Source: Lepiota brunneoincarnata
Lineage: Eukaryota; Basidiomycota; Agaricomycetes; Agaricales; Agaricaceae
NCBI GenBank assembly: GCA_023014365.1
Contig: JAEBUN010000023.1
Span: 1 to 64,000, forward strand
Direction: 5' to 3'
DNA: 64,000 bases
Shown here: positions 45,864 to 56,442 of the stretch, piece by piece
How the letters are laid out: each line of letters begins with the position of its first letter
How positions within the stretch are numbered: the first letter of the stretch is position 1
Notes under the pieces: model-generated
Databases searched by the model: none
The model's input: the letters and a program-made list of their open reading frames with translations, nothing else
Told to the model about the DNA's origin: nothing
Program-made: the position numbers and the translations under genes

Positions 45864-46107
45864 AGTAAACCCAATCACCCCACCAGAAGAAAGGATTGAA
45901 AGTCCCCATTTCAGACGCCTTCTATATGACATCTTTTACCCAGGACAACCCCCATCCCCAGAAACCGCCACCATACTTGATCTTCACAGAACTCCCACTC
46001 CCACCTTCTCTCCCATCATTCCCCCCAGACCAGACTCCACCGACCAACCACAGATCGATTACTACAAACCAAATTACCTAGCCAAGTACCCCGAAGAAGG
46101 AAACTAA
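44839..46107 (+). pseudogene. E3 ORF3b, overlapping frame of the third ORF module
   Basis: Starts MQALNILHFRQ and is open to 45744. It is then stopped by TGA (45745-45747) where E1 has CGA, and open again to 46107. Visible parts: Pro-rich start, the conserved block QLEYDHMDQITLLTEICVRL and LRLNWNTLQFQN, a C-x2-C-x13-C cluster (CPRCQRTYPNKMRYIPC), Pro-rich linkers, and a tail FRRLLYDIFYPGQPPSPETA that extends 244 bp beyond ORF3a. In a 47-codon window compared between E2 and E3 this frame changed less than ORF3a (about 10 versus 17 residues by eye). Whether it is translated separately, by frameshift or after splicing is unknown. Confidence 0.5.
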
Positions 46108-46144
46108 CAAGTTGTATGGAAAACAACTCTAGAAACGGACCTAA

Positions 46145-46530
46145 TGTTATCAGAAGCCACATCAGCAGGACAGTTACTTTTAGTTCACATTCCTATGTCA
46201 CTATGAAACTATCAGTAGTGTACATCAGAAGGACTATTCTTAGTATACACCTCATGTTTTCTTATCTCTGACTCATAGTTACTCCAGTCCGAACTATTAT
46301 AGTAGGAGTACAGCCACACTTAGAAGTATATAAGGATACAGTACAATACCTTGTATCCTTATCTTAGTGTTATACAGTTCTTGCCTCCTATACCTCTTTG
46401 CCCTTAAACCGGCTGGACTATAGTGCTCCGTCGTCTCCAAGTCACGCTCAGTAGGACAGGACCAAGTCTGTATAGACATCCTGTGTCGAACCCCATGCTA
46501 CTCAAGAGCAAACCCCTAACCTGGGTAACA
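46145..46530 (+). repeat. E3 3' LTR
   Basis: TGTTATCAGAAGCC to CTGGGTAACA. No strong polypurine tract abuts it; the preceding bases are AAACGGACCTAA. Confidence 0.95.
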
Positions 46531-47892
46531 CTCTCCATCTTCCTCATCCTCCTCCATAATCATCATCAATGACCAGAAGGTCGAACATACAACACTTCAG
46601 ACAACTCCCGTACCAGCCCCATCTCCCTACACCCCCTCTCACACCTTTGCCACAGCCTACACCACCAATAGAGATGAGATCCCTGACCCCAATGCCACCC
46701 CAGAACCAACAATTGCCCTGGCTGCCTCCCTTAGATTCCATGCAGCTGGAATACGACCACATGGACCAAATCACCCTTCTAACAGAGATTTGCATGAGGC
46801 TGCAACCAGCCAAACCATTACAGATAAATTGGAACACTCTCCAATTTCAGAATATGACTGACAACTCTGGTTGGACTACACCCACCATGTATGACAGACT
46901 AAGGCTCTTGCTACTGCATATGATATGCAATGCACCTGGGCAGAATCACTTGAGTGACTTCTCCACTCAAGATTGAGCCTCATGTCTGAGGTGTCAAAGA
47001 ACTTACCCAAGCGAGATGAGATACATACCTTGCAGCCCCCCACCACAACCATCTCCCCCACCACTGCCACAACAACCCCTACTGCAGTTGCCACCACCAC
47101 TCCCAGTAAGGGAAAGAAGCCCTGCCAACCTCAGAAATCCCTTCAGACTTCTCACCCCCACCAGAAACACCACCCACACTGTCGCCAATAACAACATCCT
47201 GATTCGGAACTCCCCCAATCCCATTCACACATGAACCAACCCCCAAACCACTGACAGATTCGGTCTGCATTCAATGCTAGACATACCAGGACACTGGGCT
47301 ATGGACTGCCCACAATTCACCTGTCTTGGATGCACAGCAATATGCTCCAGGACATTACTCCTATGACTGCATCAAATATAGATGCCCCCACTGTGCTGTC
47401 TTCCACCCATGCCATAAATAGACTGAATGCCCTACTTGAAAGACCTGACACACCCCCTTACTCCCAAGCTTCAGTAGTCCCACCCCACTGACAACTCCCT
47501 CCACTCACAATCAATACATCGACCTCACTAATGATGACTACTATGAGGAATGTTACAACGAAGATTCGCCAAGTCCAACATCACAGGAGAACCATGCAGT
47601 TCCTTCTGAAGAAAGCCAAATTGCCCCCACAGAAGATAGAATTGAAAGCCCCCATTTCAGACGACTCCTATATGACATATTCTATCCAGGACAACCCCCA
47701 TCCCCAGAAACCACTGCAGCACTCGATCTCCACAGAACTCCTACCCCCTGCCTTTTCCCCCATCATTCCCCCTTGACCAGACTCCACCAACCAACCCCAA
47801 GTTGATTACTACAAACCAAATTACCTAGCCAAATACCCAGAAGAAGGAAATTAACAAGTTGTAATGGAAAACAACTCTAGAAACAGACCTAA

Positions 47893-48280
47893 TGTTATCA
47901 GAAGTCTTATCAGAAGGACAGTTATTTTTAGTTACATTCCCATGTCACTATGAAACCATCAGTAGTGTACATCAGAAGGACTATTCTTAGTATCTGCCTC
48001 ATGTTCCTTATCTCTGACTCACAGTTACTTTGGTCTGGACTATTATAGTAGGAGTACAGCCACACTTAGAGGTATATAATGGATACAGTACATTACCTTG
48101 TATCCTTATCTTAGTGTTATAAAGTTCTTGCCTCCTATATCTCTTTGCCCTTAAAACCAGCTGGACTATAGTGCTCCATTGTCTCCAAGTCACACCTAGT
48201 AGGACAGGACCAAGTCTGTATAGACATCCTGTGTCGAACACCATGTGCTACTCAAGAGTGAACCCCTAACCCAGGTAACA
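47893..48280 (+). repeat. E2 3' LTR
   Basis: TGTTATCAGAAGTC to CCAGGTAACA, followed by AGAAT. It has small indels relative to the 5' LTR (for example TATATAATGG for TATATAAGG). Confidence 0.95.
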
Positions 48281-49879
48281 AGAATGCAATCCAGAGTTCC
48301 ATGAGAAATACTCCACAAACCCAGTCTGGCTTGATGCAATACCTTGGGTACCACTTGGAAGTGTATATGTCCCAACATGAAACCTTGTTGCTGTTGGTCA
48401 GGTCCATGCATGTCCCAGTCCATATTGTGCTACCAGTATTGACAATCTCAAGGCTAAATCTGTATGTGTATGGTGCTGAGAACTCCATGGTGCAACTTAC
48501 ACCTGGGCTACCATCCATGCCAGGGTGGCAGTTGAGGGAGTCAGTTGTGGTGCTACCATCGATGATCCTGCTGAAAATGGCATGGATGACAGCTTAGCTG
48601 TTGGAATCTGGGCAAGGCTGGAGACTGGTGTAACTGACATCACATGCACCAACAAAATTGAACTGTTGAGCAATATAATAGCTAGATTTATGGAGGATCT
48701 GTTCAATAGAGAATGGGAATGAGATGTTTGTGAGGCCAGATGAGGGAGTGCCAGCTATGCTCCAGGCTATGCCCACAAGCCCCATGGTCAGGGAGGGCAG
48801 TAGCAATGCTGTAGCAGTGATGAGCAAGGGAGAGATCTTCATGTCAAAAACATTGAAGCAGTAGTGAGTGCAGAGGAAGCTACCAAATTTCTTTTTTAAG
48901 GTGTAGCAACTAGGGTCTTTACATAGCATCATGGATCCAACTGTTAACCATGAGACCATGCTTGTCACCCATTAATGTGATCTGTATTCAATAATTTCAC
49001 ATGGGTACATGGGTACTAACTGTACTTGGACTAATTGCATTTGTGTGTCCAGGCCTCAGCATTCATTCAAGTCATTTTCAAACCTCATTCCTCCTCCCAC
49101 AATCTCCCTTCAAATCTTTGAAGATACCAGGAGACAGGCTCATAGAATTGCCCTTCTCATCAGGCCCCCCACACAGGTATTGGGCAGCACAATGCAAACA
49201 TCCTCATGAGGCCAACACTTCCAAGCCCATTGGGCTCTTCTTCTGTGTCTTTGAGTTACAGTGCAATACCCACAGGACTTACATATTGAATGCACTGCTC
49301 AGGATTATCTGTTGGGCAATCCCTGAGTGGTCACTTGATACACTTGTTCTTATCATGAACTACCCTACCACATGATAAGGGAGTGAATGGGGACTTTTGT
49401 ATTGGACAGTCATCAAGGCTTGGGGGATCCTTGTGTCAGACACAGTAGCCTGGCACTGTTTTCCTATGCAGCCAGTACTGTTACTAGGTTAGACACTGAC
49501 ATAGGAGGTCCAAGTGAGAATCCTACACAAGTCACGCTTGGCTTCTCTATACAAGTCATCATAGTTGCCCCACTTGTGGTACTACAACAAATGGACTTGT
49601 GGAACCAAATGTGAGTTGCAGACTCATTGCTCACAGTGGACATCTTGTTTCTGCATTCTGGTGTGATCTCAGTGAAGTAACTTTATGTATGTAGTGACTT
49701 GTTAAGTACTCATCCTTCACAAGATTCTTCACTTAACAAATTCAGACTAGTAACAATCTTGCAATATCACAATATAGTACATGAGTAGCAAGTAAACACA
49801 AAGGTTATATACATCCCACAAAAATCACTAATACACAAAATCTTACACATTGAATAACTGCATTTGAAACATGAAGCAT

Positions 49880-50471
49880 CTAGCAGCAAGGTGGGGGGTG
49901 GGAAATGACAGAAGATGGCATCTGGAACAACCTGACCTCTGCCACCCTCCTCCTCACCAACCCAGGTAGTACCTTCCCTACACTCTTATTCCACTTTGGC
50001 AATTCCTGAGATGTGACCATGTTCAGATTTTCATGGCTGTTCAACCTCCTGATCAATGATGATGTTCTGACATTTCCACAACCAACATTGAATGCCCATG
50101 ATACAAGTGTGCCATATTGGTTGTCATTTAACCTGACAGTGTCCTGTATATAGGTGGATACACACTGGGTGAATGTCTTCAAGTCATTCTGGAGCAGGGC
50201 AGTAGCCTGGGCCTAGGTGAGAGGGAAGTGGTATGGTACCTCTGCACAGTTCTTTGTCCTGCAGAGGTAGCCATATCCAACAGTGGGAAGGCTGATGGGG
50301 TCTGGCTTAGGGCTAGGGACAAAACCCTCAAACTGCTTGATGAGGTCCAGGGTTGCAGCATTAATGGGTGGGGGGGTACAGGCTGAGCTATGTTAGAAGA
50401 GTCAGATGGGGCTTGCATAGACATAGGCTGAAAAGGGTCATTGTGAGGGTGAGAGTGAGCAACAATTGCAT
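49880..50471 (-). pseudogene. L copy of the GH24 lysozyme gene
   Basis: The start (ATG 50471) encodes a convincing signal peptide, MQLLLTLTLTMTLFSLC, which R lacks. After a 1-bp insertion the mature part continues with IKQFEGFVPSPKPDPI and VGYGYLC, keeping the catalytic-site region. It has a TAG (about 50214-50216) where R has CAG, and an open C-terminal half (MKTFTQCVSTYIQDTVRLND). Changes relative to R are mostly C to T or G to A. Confidence 0.85.
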
Positions 50472-51101
50472 GTTGAGTAAAGAAATGAGACAATTTGTAG
50501 TTGTGATGGGTATAAATGTTGCAGGGCTGTCTGCCTGTCTTTATGCCTCTCCTAGGACTGACCATTGCTGGCTAAAAGGTCTTGCACAACCATTATTGGT
50601 TAAAAGGTTCTGTGTAGTAATTCTCAAGACTTGAGCTTGAGCTCTTAATCATCATAGGTTCAGGGTGGTGCTGTTCAATGTGCATGCAAACTGAAGCTGA
50701 TTGAGTGGTGGCAACACAAAATGCAAACAGACACCTCAATTCCAAATAATGGCATCAAAGATAACTGAAATGACCAGAAGAATCACTCTCTCTATAGTCA
50801 GCTCAGTTCAAGGCACAGAGTGGGGACTGGTGTCATTAGGATTCAGGCCACACAGTCTTGGGTTCACATTCAAAGCAAATGTCTTGGGAAAATGGGTGGT
50901 AATTGTTTATTGCAAGAATTTGCTCTGTAAACCACCTCTTACATGTATTTTTGTTATTTTGGCAAGATGACATAATTTACCATACTACAGCTTAACCCTA
51001 GTGAGCCATCTACAGTCCTTTAATTTTACCTAGTACTCAGGTTGTGGAGGCTGATGATTGGGCACTATGCTATCAGTGGTTCTTCTTGTTTTGGGCACAA
51101 A
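50472..51101. other. intergenic part of L
   Basis: Aligns with R 58803-59220 (for example TCAAGGCACAGAG-GGG-TTGGTG and TTTATTGCAAGAATTTG). No gene seen. It contains the former promoter side of the lysozyme gene. Confidence 0.5.
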
Positions 51102-51400
51102 TGTTAGGGGAGTTTAGGGGACACTGGAACTAAGTTGATATTCAGGTGCCAATTGCACAATCGACACCTGCACTATTTAAGTACATAGAGGCATGCACAC
51201 AGACCAGGTAGTCCAACACTACATAGACTACTAGAAATAACACATGCAAGCAATACATAACAACATTAGATAATACAATTGTCCACTAGATCAGGCTCGG
51301 TCATCAGGCATTGGCTAGAGAGGCCTGAGCCCAAGTGCCAAACCACAGACCTCTAGATGTACCTTGCATAAGAGGGAGCATCACTGCAAGTCCCCTTACA
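51102..51400 (+). mobile_element. solo LTR, family E
   Basis: 299 bp, TGTTAGGGGAG to CCCCTTACA, with the target duplication ACAAA (51097-51101, 51401-51405). R has no insertion at this site (59213: GGGCACAAGCTTTTACTCACG), which confirms both ends. It was inserted after the duplication. Confidence 0.9.
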
Positions 51401-52157
51401 ACAAAGCTTTTTGACTCATGCTCCCCATATAAGTGCAAGCCCTCCAGGCTTACATAGGGGTCTGTAGCAGAAATGAAACAGGACTTCAATTCTGCACTAA
51501 ATGCAAGGGATAAGTCCCAGTAGTGGAAAATTGGCTGCACTGGCACTGATTGTCTCACCACTCTGACTCACCCACCAGGCTCTAGCTTGAGACAGCATGC
51601 AGTATTTTGTAACTCACAATAGGATTTCATTAATCTGCTCCTCAGCCATTACAACACTTGTTTCCACTGCAAATTCAAGGTAGTCCTGGAGGAATGGCAA
51701 GGGCACACAAAAGCCACTACCAATAGCCCCAGACAATATCTTGGGTGTTCAGCAGTGCGCAATGTTTAGGCTTTGCCACATTCGGGGACCTTGCATTATC
51801 CCATTGACTAGAAGACATCCAAAGGCTGTGTGGTCCCTAGGTGGTCTCCTCTCCAAGTTGCTGATTTATTTTTGCCTTTGTACCCTCACAATTCCTCCAG
51901 CCCCTTCTTGCCTGGTTATTACATCCTTATACTGATTAAATGTGACACCTGACATTCGTCTAGTACCGTAGCTATGTTTCATAAATAGCTTGCTAAGGAG
52001 CAGGTACCATCGTACTTGACCACTGTTGTCACTGGAAAACACCTGGCTTCAACAAGTGAGTCATGACTAGCCTTGCTGTTGAATAGGAGCTGAGAAATAC
52101 ATAACAAATTTGCAATGCATTGTTCGGGGAATGGTATTAGACCACCGTAACAATAAA
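51401..52157. other. intergenic part of L
   Basis: Aligns with R 59216-59904. No protein domain recognised. The density of CG dinucleotides rises here from almost none to normal between about 51.9 and 52.2 kb. Confidence 0.5.
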
Positions 52158-53118
52158 TTAACTAATGCTGTGAGTTTGCAAATGCGAGCACCAAGAGGGT
52201 GAGGCGGGCAAGGATGTAAAGGGGAAGCACCCAGAGCGGATAATACAAGAATGACACATGCCAGGAAGGTAGAGAACGAGGTGCAATAGTGCCCAATGAT
52301 GTACAAAGCGAGGCCACTGATAGGCAGCATTAGAGGTTCGACTACGACAATTATGATAGACGTGCACCACAGCGAAGAGTTCCGTAGCAGGCCACGTGAT
52401 CAGATGAAATAGCACGCCTATGGCCATAAAAGGAAGGACATCACGTACACTACCACCACGGTCAGCCGAGAACATCAGCACACGAAGCGAGTGAACTCCA
52501 GGCCGTTCAAGCCCGCTGAGCTTGATGGGGGGACGCCGGAGTGCCAGGAGGAGTCTGATAAACATTTGTTGTCCGTTGTACCTTCCCTCAGCTGCTTGAA
52601 AAGATATCACCCCTTCTCTTCCCCTCCCCTCAAGCAGACGCGGGGTACTGCTGTTCACCGTACACGATCCACCCTCTGGAACAGCCTTTAGCTGAACACG
52701 GAGTGTGGCAAGCACGTTCTGTGGCTGTTTCCACCAGAGCGCATACGTGACGATATTAATTGCAGCGAAAGAAAGCGTGATCCCCTCCCCCCCCCCAATC
52801 CAATGGCCAGGTTACTAGAATCCCAGCTGACTATGCATTGGAGGGCAAACCACGATGTCTGCCCAACGACGATGAGTTTGGTGAGAAAATCTCCTTTGCT
52901 CTTGTCGCTGATGTCTTGCTCCGTGTAGTCAGGATTCAGGAACATTTACCGTTCCCTCCACGATCATCTTCATGAGTTCTGGAAATGTGAGAACCTAACT
53001 TGGCATTCTTCCTTCATACAACATAAATTCACTCACCCGAACGAAGAAACCATGCGTGCGTGTCCAAGTTAATGGTGCACCCCTGTATGGACCTTGGAAG
53101 CACTCCCCTATCGCACTC
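52158..53118 (-). pseudogene. L copy of the multi-pass membrane protein gene (exon 1 missing)
   Basis: Minus-strand remnants: FQGPYRGAPLTWT near 53090 (in frame here, unlike R), DYTEQDISDKSKGDFLTKLIVVGQTSWFALQC (52930-52850), a frame break at the run of C near 52787-52797, RVQLKAVPEGGS (about 52700), and VPLIMFSADRG-SVRDVLPFMAIGVLF (about 52480-52400) followed by another frame break. The first exon and upstream 0.8 kb present in R (61039-61805) are deleted. Confidence 0.85.
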
Positions 53119-53159
53119 TCAACCGCCACCCAACATTCCTTCATAACGGTTGGAACGTA

Positions 53160-53350
53160 TATCATTTTATTTCATGATCACTCGAAAGCATATAATTGAT
53201 AGTAAAAGCTGCAAAGTCTGCAACAACTGAGCCAGAAGCTCCCGAAGGAGAGACTTTCTTCTCAGGCGTTGCCTATGGGACTTTGTAGTGCCGCCGTTTT
53301 CTCGGTCACCAGTGTTTCCCTCTGCTTATGGGCTAGTGTACTGATGCGTG
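53160..53350. repeat. end of the left duplication copy
   Basis: Matches 61805-61990 (ATTTTATTTCATGA-CACTCG and CTCGGTCACCAG-GTTTCCCTCTGC). That sequence lies just 3' of the third membrane gene, so the duplicated unit reached the edge of that gene. Confidence 0.8.
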
Positions 53351-54410
53351 CAGAATCCAGTCCCTGCATTATATTTTCATTTATGTATTTAAGTAGCACA
53401 TTTGTACTTAGATATCTGAGCTCCTGATGACGAGAATGTCTCCACTGCCATAAGACCTCCAATAGGCTACAGCGTAACCAGCCTGCAGTTTCTTTCCCTC
53501 AGTTTCACTCTACTCTCTGTCTCTCTCAGTCTTTCTTTCTAAAGTCTCTCACTCAGCCGGAGTTGTAACACTATTTCACGAGGTCGAGAAGACGAGCCCG
53601 TGGTCGTTTCGTCGATCACACCTTGCCTTGAGGATTGTCTTGGAGGATGATTCTCTTTCCTACATGTGTATGGCCATAGTGAGGATGAGTTGCTGGACCA
53701 CTAGTCACATTGCAAATATTCCTAGCGGCTGCAAACGACTTCGAGGGCATGGGAACAGAGCCCGGCTGTACCATAAGTTCAGTTCAATTGGACGATGCAA
53801 AGGGGAAATGGAGGCAGCTCCCTACTGCAGCTGGCGGGGTTGCGGGGGCGGGCTCGCATTGCATTTTGGCATCTCTCTTCTTGCCTCAGCTTTAACTCTG
53901 CCCGCAACCGCTTCTCAGTCTCCTCATCAAGTCCAATCCTCATCTCATATTCAACAGTACTAGGTCATAAGCCACTTGTGTTTCTCCATGTTCTCTGCTG
54001 TAGGATGGATGCATGGGCCGATGCAAGACAGATACTACCAGGTCTATCCTAGCGTATGCATCGGAGTACCTGAGGAACATCGACGACGTCCATGAGCTTC
54101 GAGGAACTGGCTGGCGTCCTGGAGAGTCAAAGTTGGAGGTGGCGGGGGAGCTTTAGTGTACGGGTTAAGCTAGGATGGAGGTGGGAGACGGGCACCAGGG
54201 GCATGGGCGGTAGGATTCGGAGCTATCCTTGTGACACCCTACCTGGCCTTGCAGATTGTGAGCAGTAAACGACACGTCTGATTCCCGGAAGCTGTTACTG
54301 GAATGCCAGCACGACCAGGCGGTTTTCCCAATATCTCCAATAACTCAGCTGGCTGGCAAACGAGCTTTACCGCGCTCACATCGAGTCACCTTGACCTTCT
54401 CCGCGAAATA
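53351..54410. other. spacer between the duplication copies, unassigned
   Basis: About 1.06 kb with normal CpG content and no match to either copy. The stretch to 53570 is pyrimidine-rich and ends GGAGTTGTAACA like an LTR, but no partner start or target duplication was found. A 111-codon plus-strand frame (53628-53963) has no recognisable domain. I cannot name a gene here. Confidence 0.35.
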
Positions 54411-54721
54411 AGTAAAGCTAATATATGTTCCAGGTCTCCAGCTTCCGGGTGCGATGACGCGGTCTCATTGGTCCAACTCACAAGGGACTAGAAAACTCGC
54501 CAGTGAGAGATAGGGATCATCATTGGTAGATAGAGTCAAAAAACCAAGATTATAAAACTATCGAAAATTGGAATCAGCTTCCCAGGTGTATGGTCAGCTT
54601 TGGCATGATCGTATGATAAAAATAACAGACTAGTAGACACAATGGCACAGAATCAAGCGTAGACCATTAAATTGAATTCAAACAAGGCACGGAAAACTTG
54701 GATATGAAATGCCACAGCAGT

Positions 54722-55449
54722 CTAAAACCCAACCTGAACTCGAACACCCTCTTGCGGATTCCTGCGACTCCTGAAGCTGACCTGCCCCACGCAATCACCA
54801 TACTCATATGCATCCCCCAAAACCCCTTCGCCCATTGACTGTCGATGGAACCTGGAATGTCATATCCGTGAAAGGCAACGATGAACAAGTATGCGATCCA
54901 GAGTTCCACGGGAAATACTCCACAAATCCAACCTGGCTTGACGCAATACCTTGTGTGCCGCTTGGGAGTGTAAATGTCCCAACATGAAACCTGTTGCCGT
55001 TGGTCAGGTCCACGCATGTCCCAGTCCATGTTGTACCGCCGGTATTGATAATCTCAAGGCTGAATCCGTGTGCGTACGGTGCCGAGAACTCCACAGCACA
55101 ACTTACACCTGGGCCATCATCTGCGCCAGGGTGGCAGTTGAGGGAGTCAGTTGTGGTGCTACCGTCGATGAAATCTGCTGAAAACAGCATGGACGACAGC
55201 TTTGCCGTTGGAATCTGGGCGAGGCTGGAGACCGGTGTAACCGACGTCGCCCGCGCCAATGAAATTGAACTGTTGGGCAATGTAGTAGCCGGTCGCATGG
55301 GGGGCCCGGCTGATAGAGAATGGGAATGAGATGTTTGTAAGGCCGGATGAGGGAGTGCTGGCTACGCTCCAGGTTATGCCCACAAGTCCCATTGTTGGGG
55401 AGGGCAGCAGCAACACTGCAGCGGTGATGAGCAAGGGAGAGAACTTCAT
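54722..55449 (-). pseudogene. R copy of the secreted DUF3472-like gene, two frameshifts
   Basis: Starts with a signal peptide (MKFSPLLITAAVLLLPSPTMG). The mature part contains the family blocks ITWSVASTPSSGLTNISFPF, GYYIAQQFNFIGAGDVGYTG and LQPRPDSNGKAVVHAVFS, then SLNCHPGADDGPGVSCAVEF, TTWTGTCVDLTNG and VGFVEYFPWNSGSHTCSSLP. I assign the DUF3472-like family from memory of similar fungal secreted proteins. Relative to L there is one extra base near 55165 (between VFS and FIDGSTTT) and another near 54846 (before the GDAYEYGDC block), so the ORF is broken twice. Stop TAG at 54722. If real, it would have been a secreted or cell-wall protein of unknown role. Confidence 0.8.
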
Positions 55450-55677
55450 GTGAAAGATGCTTGTGTGGTGGTAAGTGCAGGGGAATTTGCTGATAGTTTG
55501 TCAGGCATAGCAGCCAAGGACCTTTTATGTAAGTCGACAAGGTGTGGCCCTGTTTTGTGTCTTGACATCGGCATTCGCTCAAATCATTTTCCAATCTCAT
55601 TCCTTCTCCCGTAGTCTTCCTTCAGATCTTCGAAGATACCGGAAGACAGGCTCTTAGAACTCCCCCTCTGATCAAGC

Positions 55678-56442
55678 TAGTGATGTGCAGGGCCCGGCTT
55701 GAAGCACTGAAGCCCAGGCTACCCGGCCCTCAACGCCTGAGCCCAGCCGAGCCTTAGTGAAGGGCTTTGTGGGCCTCAGGGCTCGGCTCCAGATGTCAGA
55801 AGCCTGAGCCGAGCCCTGAAGCCCGGGTTTGCTGGCAGTGAGGAAGTGATATCTATTATTAACATAGAACTGTACGGTTCTAAGCCACCACCCAAAACAA
55901 CACAAAAAGCAAGTGTTACAAAATAGGAAAAAACTTCCCTGACTTCGATGTCAACAAGATCAGGTGCCCCATCAGCACCATGCCCAAAACGGCCAATCAA
56001 TGCATCCAAAAAGCTCCTCGACCCAAGTGAATGTGCATTTTTGTCAGCAGGAATTACAATCAGCAAGAGACGTAACCAGCTCAAACCAGACGTAATTGAG
56101 GCTTTGCAATTCCTCAAATGTCTATACCACCATGATCTCCTGTTTCATGAAGATTCACGTGCTGAGACTGAGATGGAGGAACTCAAGGACAATAGTCTAA
56201 CAGCACGCAACCCAGAAGAAGGGGGGTGGGATGACATGGTCAAGGATCTCCCAGATGATGAGGGGTTTGAGGATCATGATGACAGTGATGTTTTGTACAG
56301 GAGATTTCGTAGCTACCTGATATTGACTCCTTGTAATGTTTTCCCTCTACTAAGCCCAGGCCTGGCCCAAGCCCGGCCTGAGCCCTGGTAAGCCGAGCCC
56401 AAGTTTGGGCTTTTGAGCCGAGCCGGGCCCTGCACATCACTA
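55678..56442 (+). mobile_element. hAT-type deletion derivative
   Basis: 765 bp with terminal inverted repeats TAGTGATGTGCAGGGCC and GGGCCCTGCACATCACTA, and the 8-bp target duplication GATCAAGC (55670-55677, 56443-56450), typical of hAT. Subterminal parts are rich in AGCCC/GAGCC repeats. Only the 3' end of a transposase remains inside. L is empty at the corresponding site (49155-49170). Confidence 0.93.
55948..56391 (+). pseudogene. hAT transposase C-terminal remnant
   Basis: The 147-codon frame contains ISKRRNQLKPDVIEALQFLK and LYHHDLLF, the end of the hAT C-terminal dimerisation region, followed by an acidic tail (EEGGWDDMVKDLPDDEGFED). The RNase H-like core and the zinc finger are missing. 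The final residues read into the subterminal repeats. Not functional alone, though the element could be mobilised in trans. Confidence 0.8.

Larger units (their letters stand above)
38368..46530 (+). mobile_element. E3: full-length family-A chromovirus nested in E2
   Basis: 8163 bp on the plus strand, LTRs 38368-38753 and 46145-46530, target duplication CTCTC (38363-38367, 46531-46535). Order: 5' LTR, self-primer site, ORF0, gag, pol, ORF3a/ORF3b, 3' LTR. The LTRs differ at about 14 of 386 positions by hand count, all but one transitions. Many CpG sites are still present. It is not intact: TGA stops in gag and pol, a 24-bp deletion in integrase and a Gly-to-Arg change in RT. Confidence 0.96.
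38304..47853 (+). pseudogene. E2 ORF3 module, split by E3
   Basis: Starts MPMNLDLTHPQT at 38304, is cut at 38362 by E3, and resumes at 46531 with the CTCTC duplication. In the second frame, 46569-46976 is open for 135 codons (LEYDHMDQITLLTEICMRL block). The zinc-knuckle region is readable in the first frame as HYSYDCIKYRCPHCAVF (about 47360-47405) but carries frameshifts and stops. The end PKLITTNQIT/YYKPNYLAKYPEEGN-type tail lies at about 47800-47853. It is useful as a third, diverged copy for comparing the two frames. Confidence 0.7.
31080..48280 (+). mobile_element. E2: family-A chromovirus containing E3
   Basis: Plus-strand element with LTRs 31080-31465 and 47893-48280 and the target duplication AGAAT (31075-31079, 48281-48285). 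Its own sequence runs 31080-38362 and 46531-48280. E3 (38368-46530) sits in its ORF3, and a family-B solo LTR (33220-33921) in gag. The LTR pair differs at about 16 positions by hand count, including three small indels. Its coding sequence has many TGA stops and TGG/TGC replacing Arg codons. It is the oldest of the three complete family-A elements, as nesting requires. Confidence 0.95.
30910..48842 (-). pseudogene. L copy of the secreted DUF3472-like gene, split by E2
   Basis: The coding parts are 48842-48281 (N-terminal) and 31079-30910 (C-terminal), with the 17-kb element E2 between them and the duplication AGAAT on both sides. The N-terminus keeps a signal peptide (MKISPLLITATALLLPSLTMG). 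A stop (TAA, 48594-48596) and many Arg/Ala losses follow CpG decay. Yet L keeps the reading frame at the two points where R has 1-bp insertions (FSRIIDGSTTT near 48560, and STPMGEGALGDAYEYGDC near 31010). L therefore decayed by point mutation and insertion, not by small indels. Confidence 0.85.
30601..53350. repeat. segmental duplication, left copy (L), interrupted by E2
   Basis: Apart from E2 (31080-48280) and a solo LTR (51102-51400), this interval aligns in direct orientation with 54411-61990. It contains a DUF3472-like gene, a GH24 lysozyme gene and a membrane protein gene, each in the same order and strand as in R. It starts near AAGTAAAGCCAATGTGTTCC (30601). The last shared segment (53160-53350) matches R 61805-61990, with about 0.8 kb deleted in L just before it. 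Most of L has lost its CpG sites. Confidence 0.88.

Noticed and set aside
53351..53570. LTR ending GGAGTTGTAACA
   Set aside because: No matching TG start, duplication or second copy was found, so the ending alone is insufficient.
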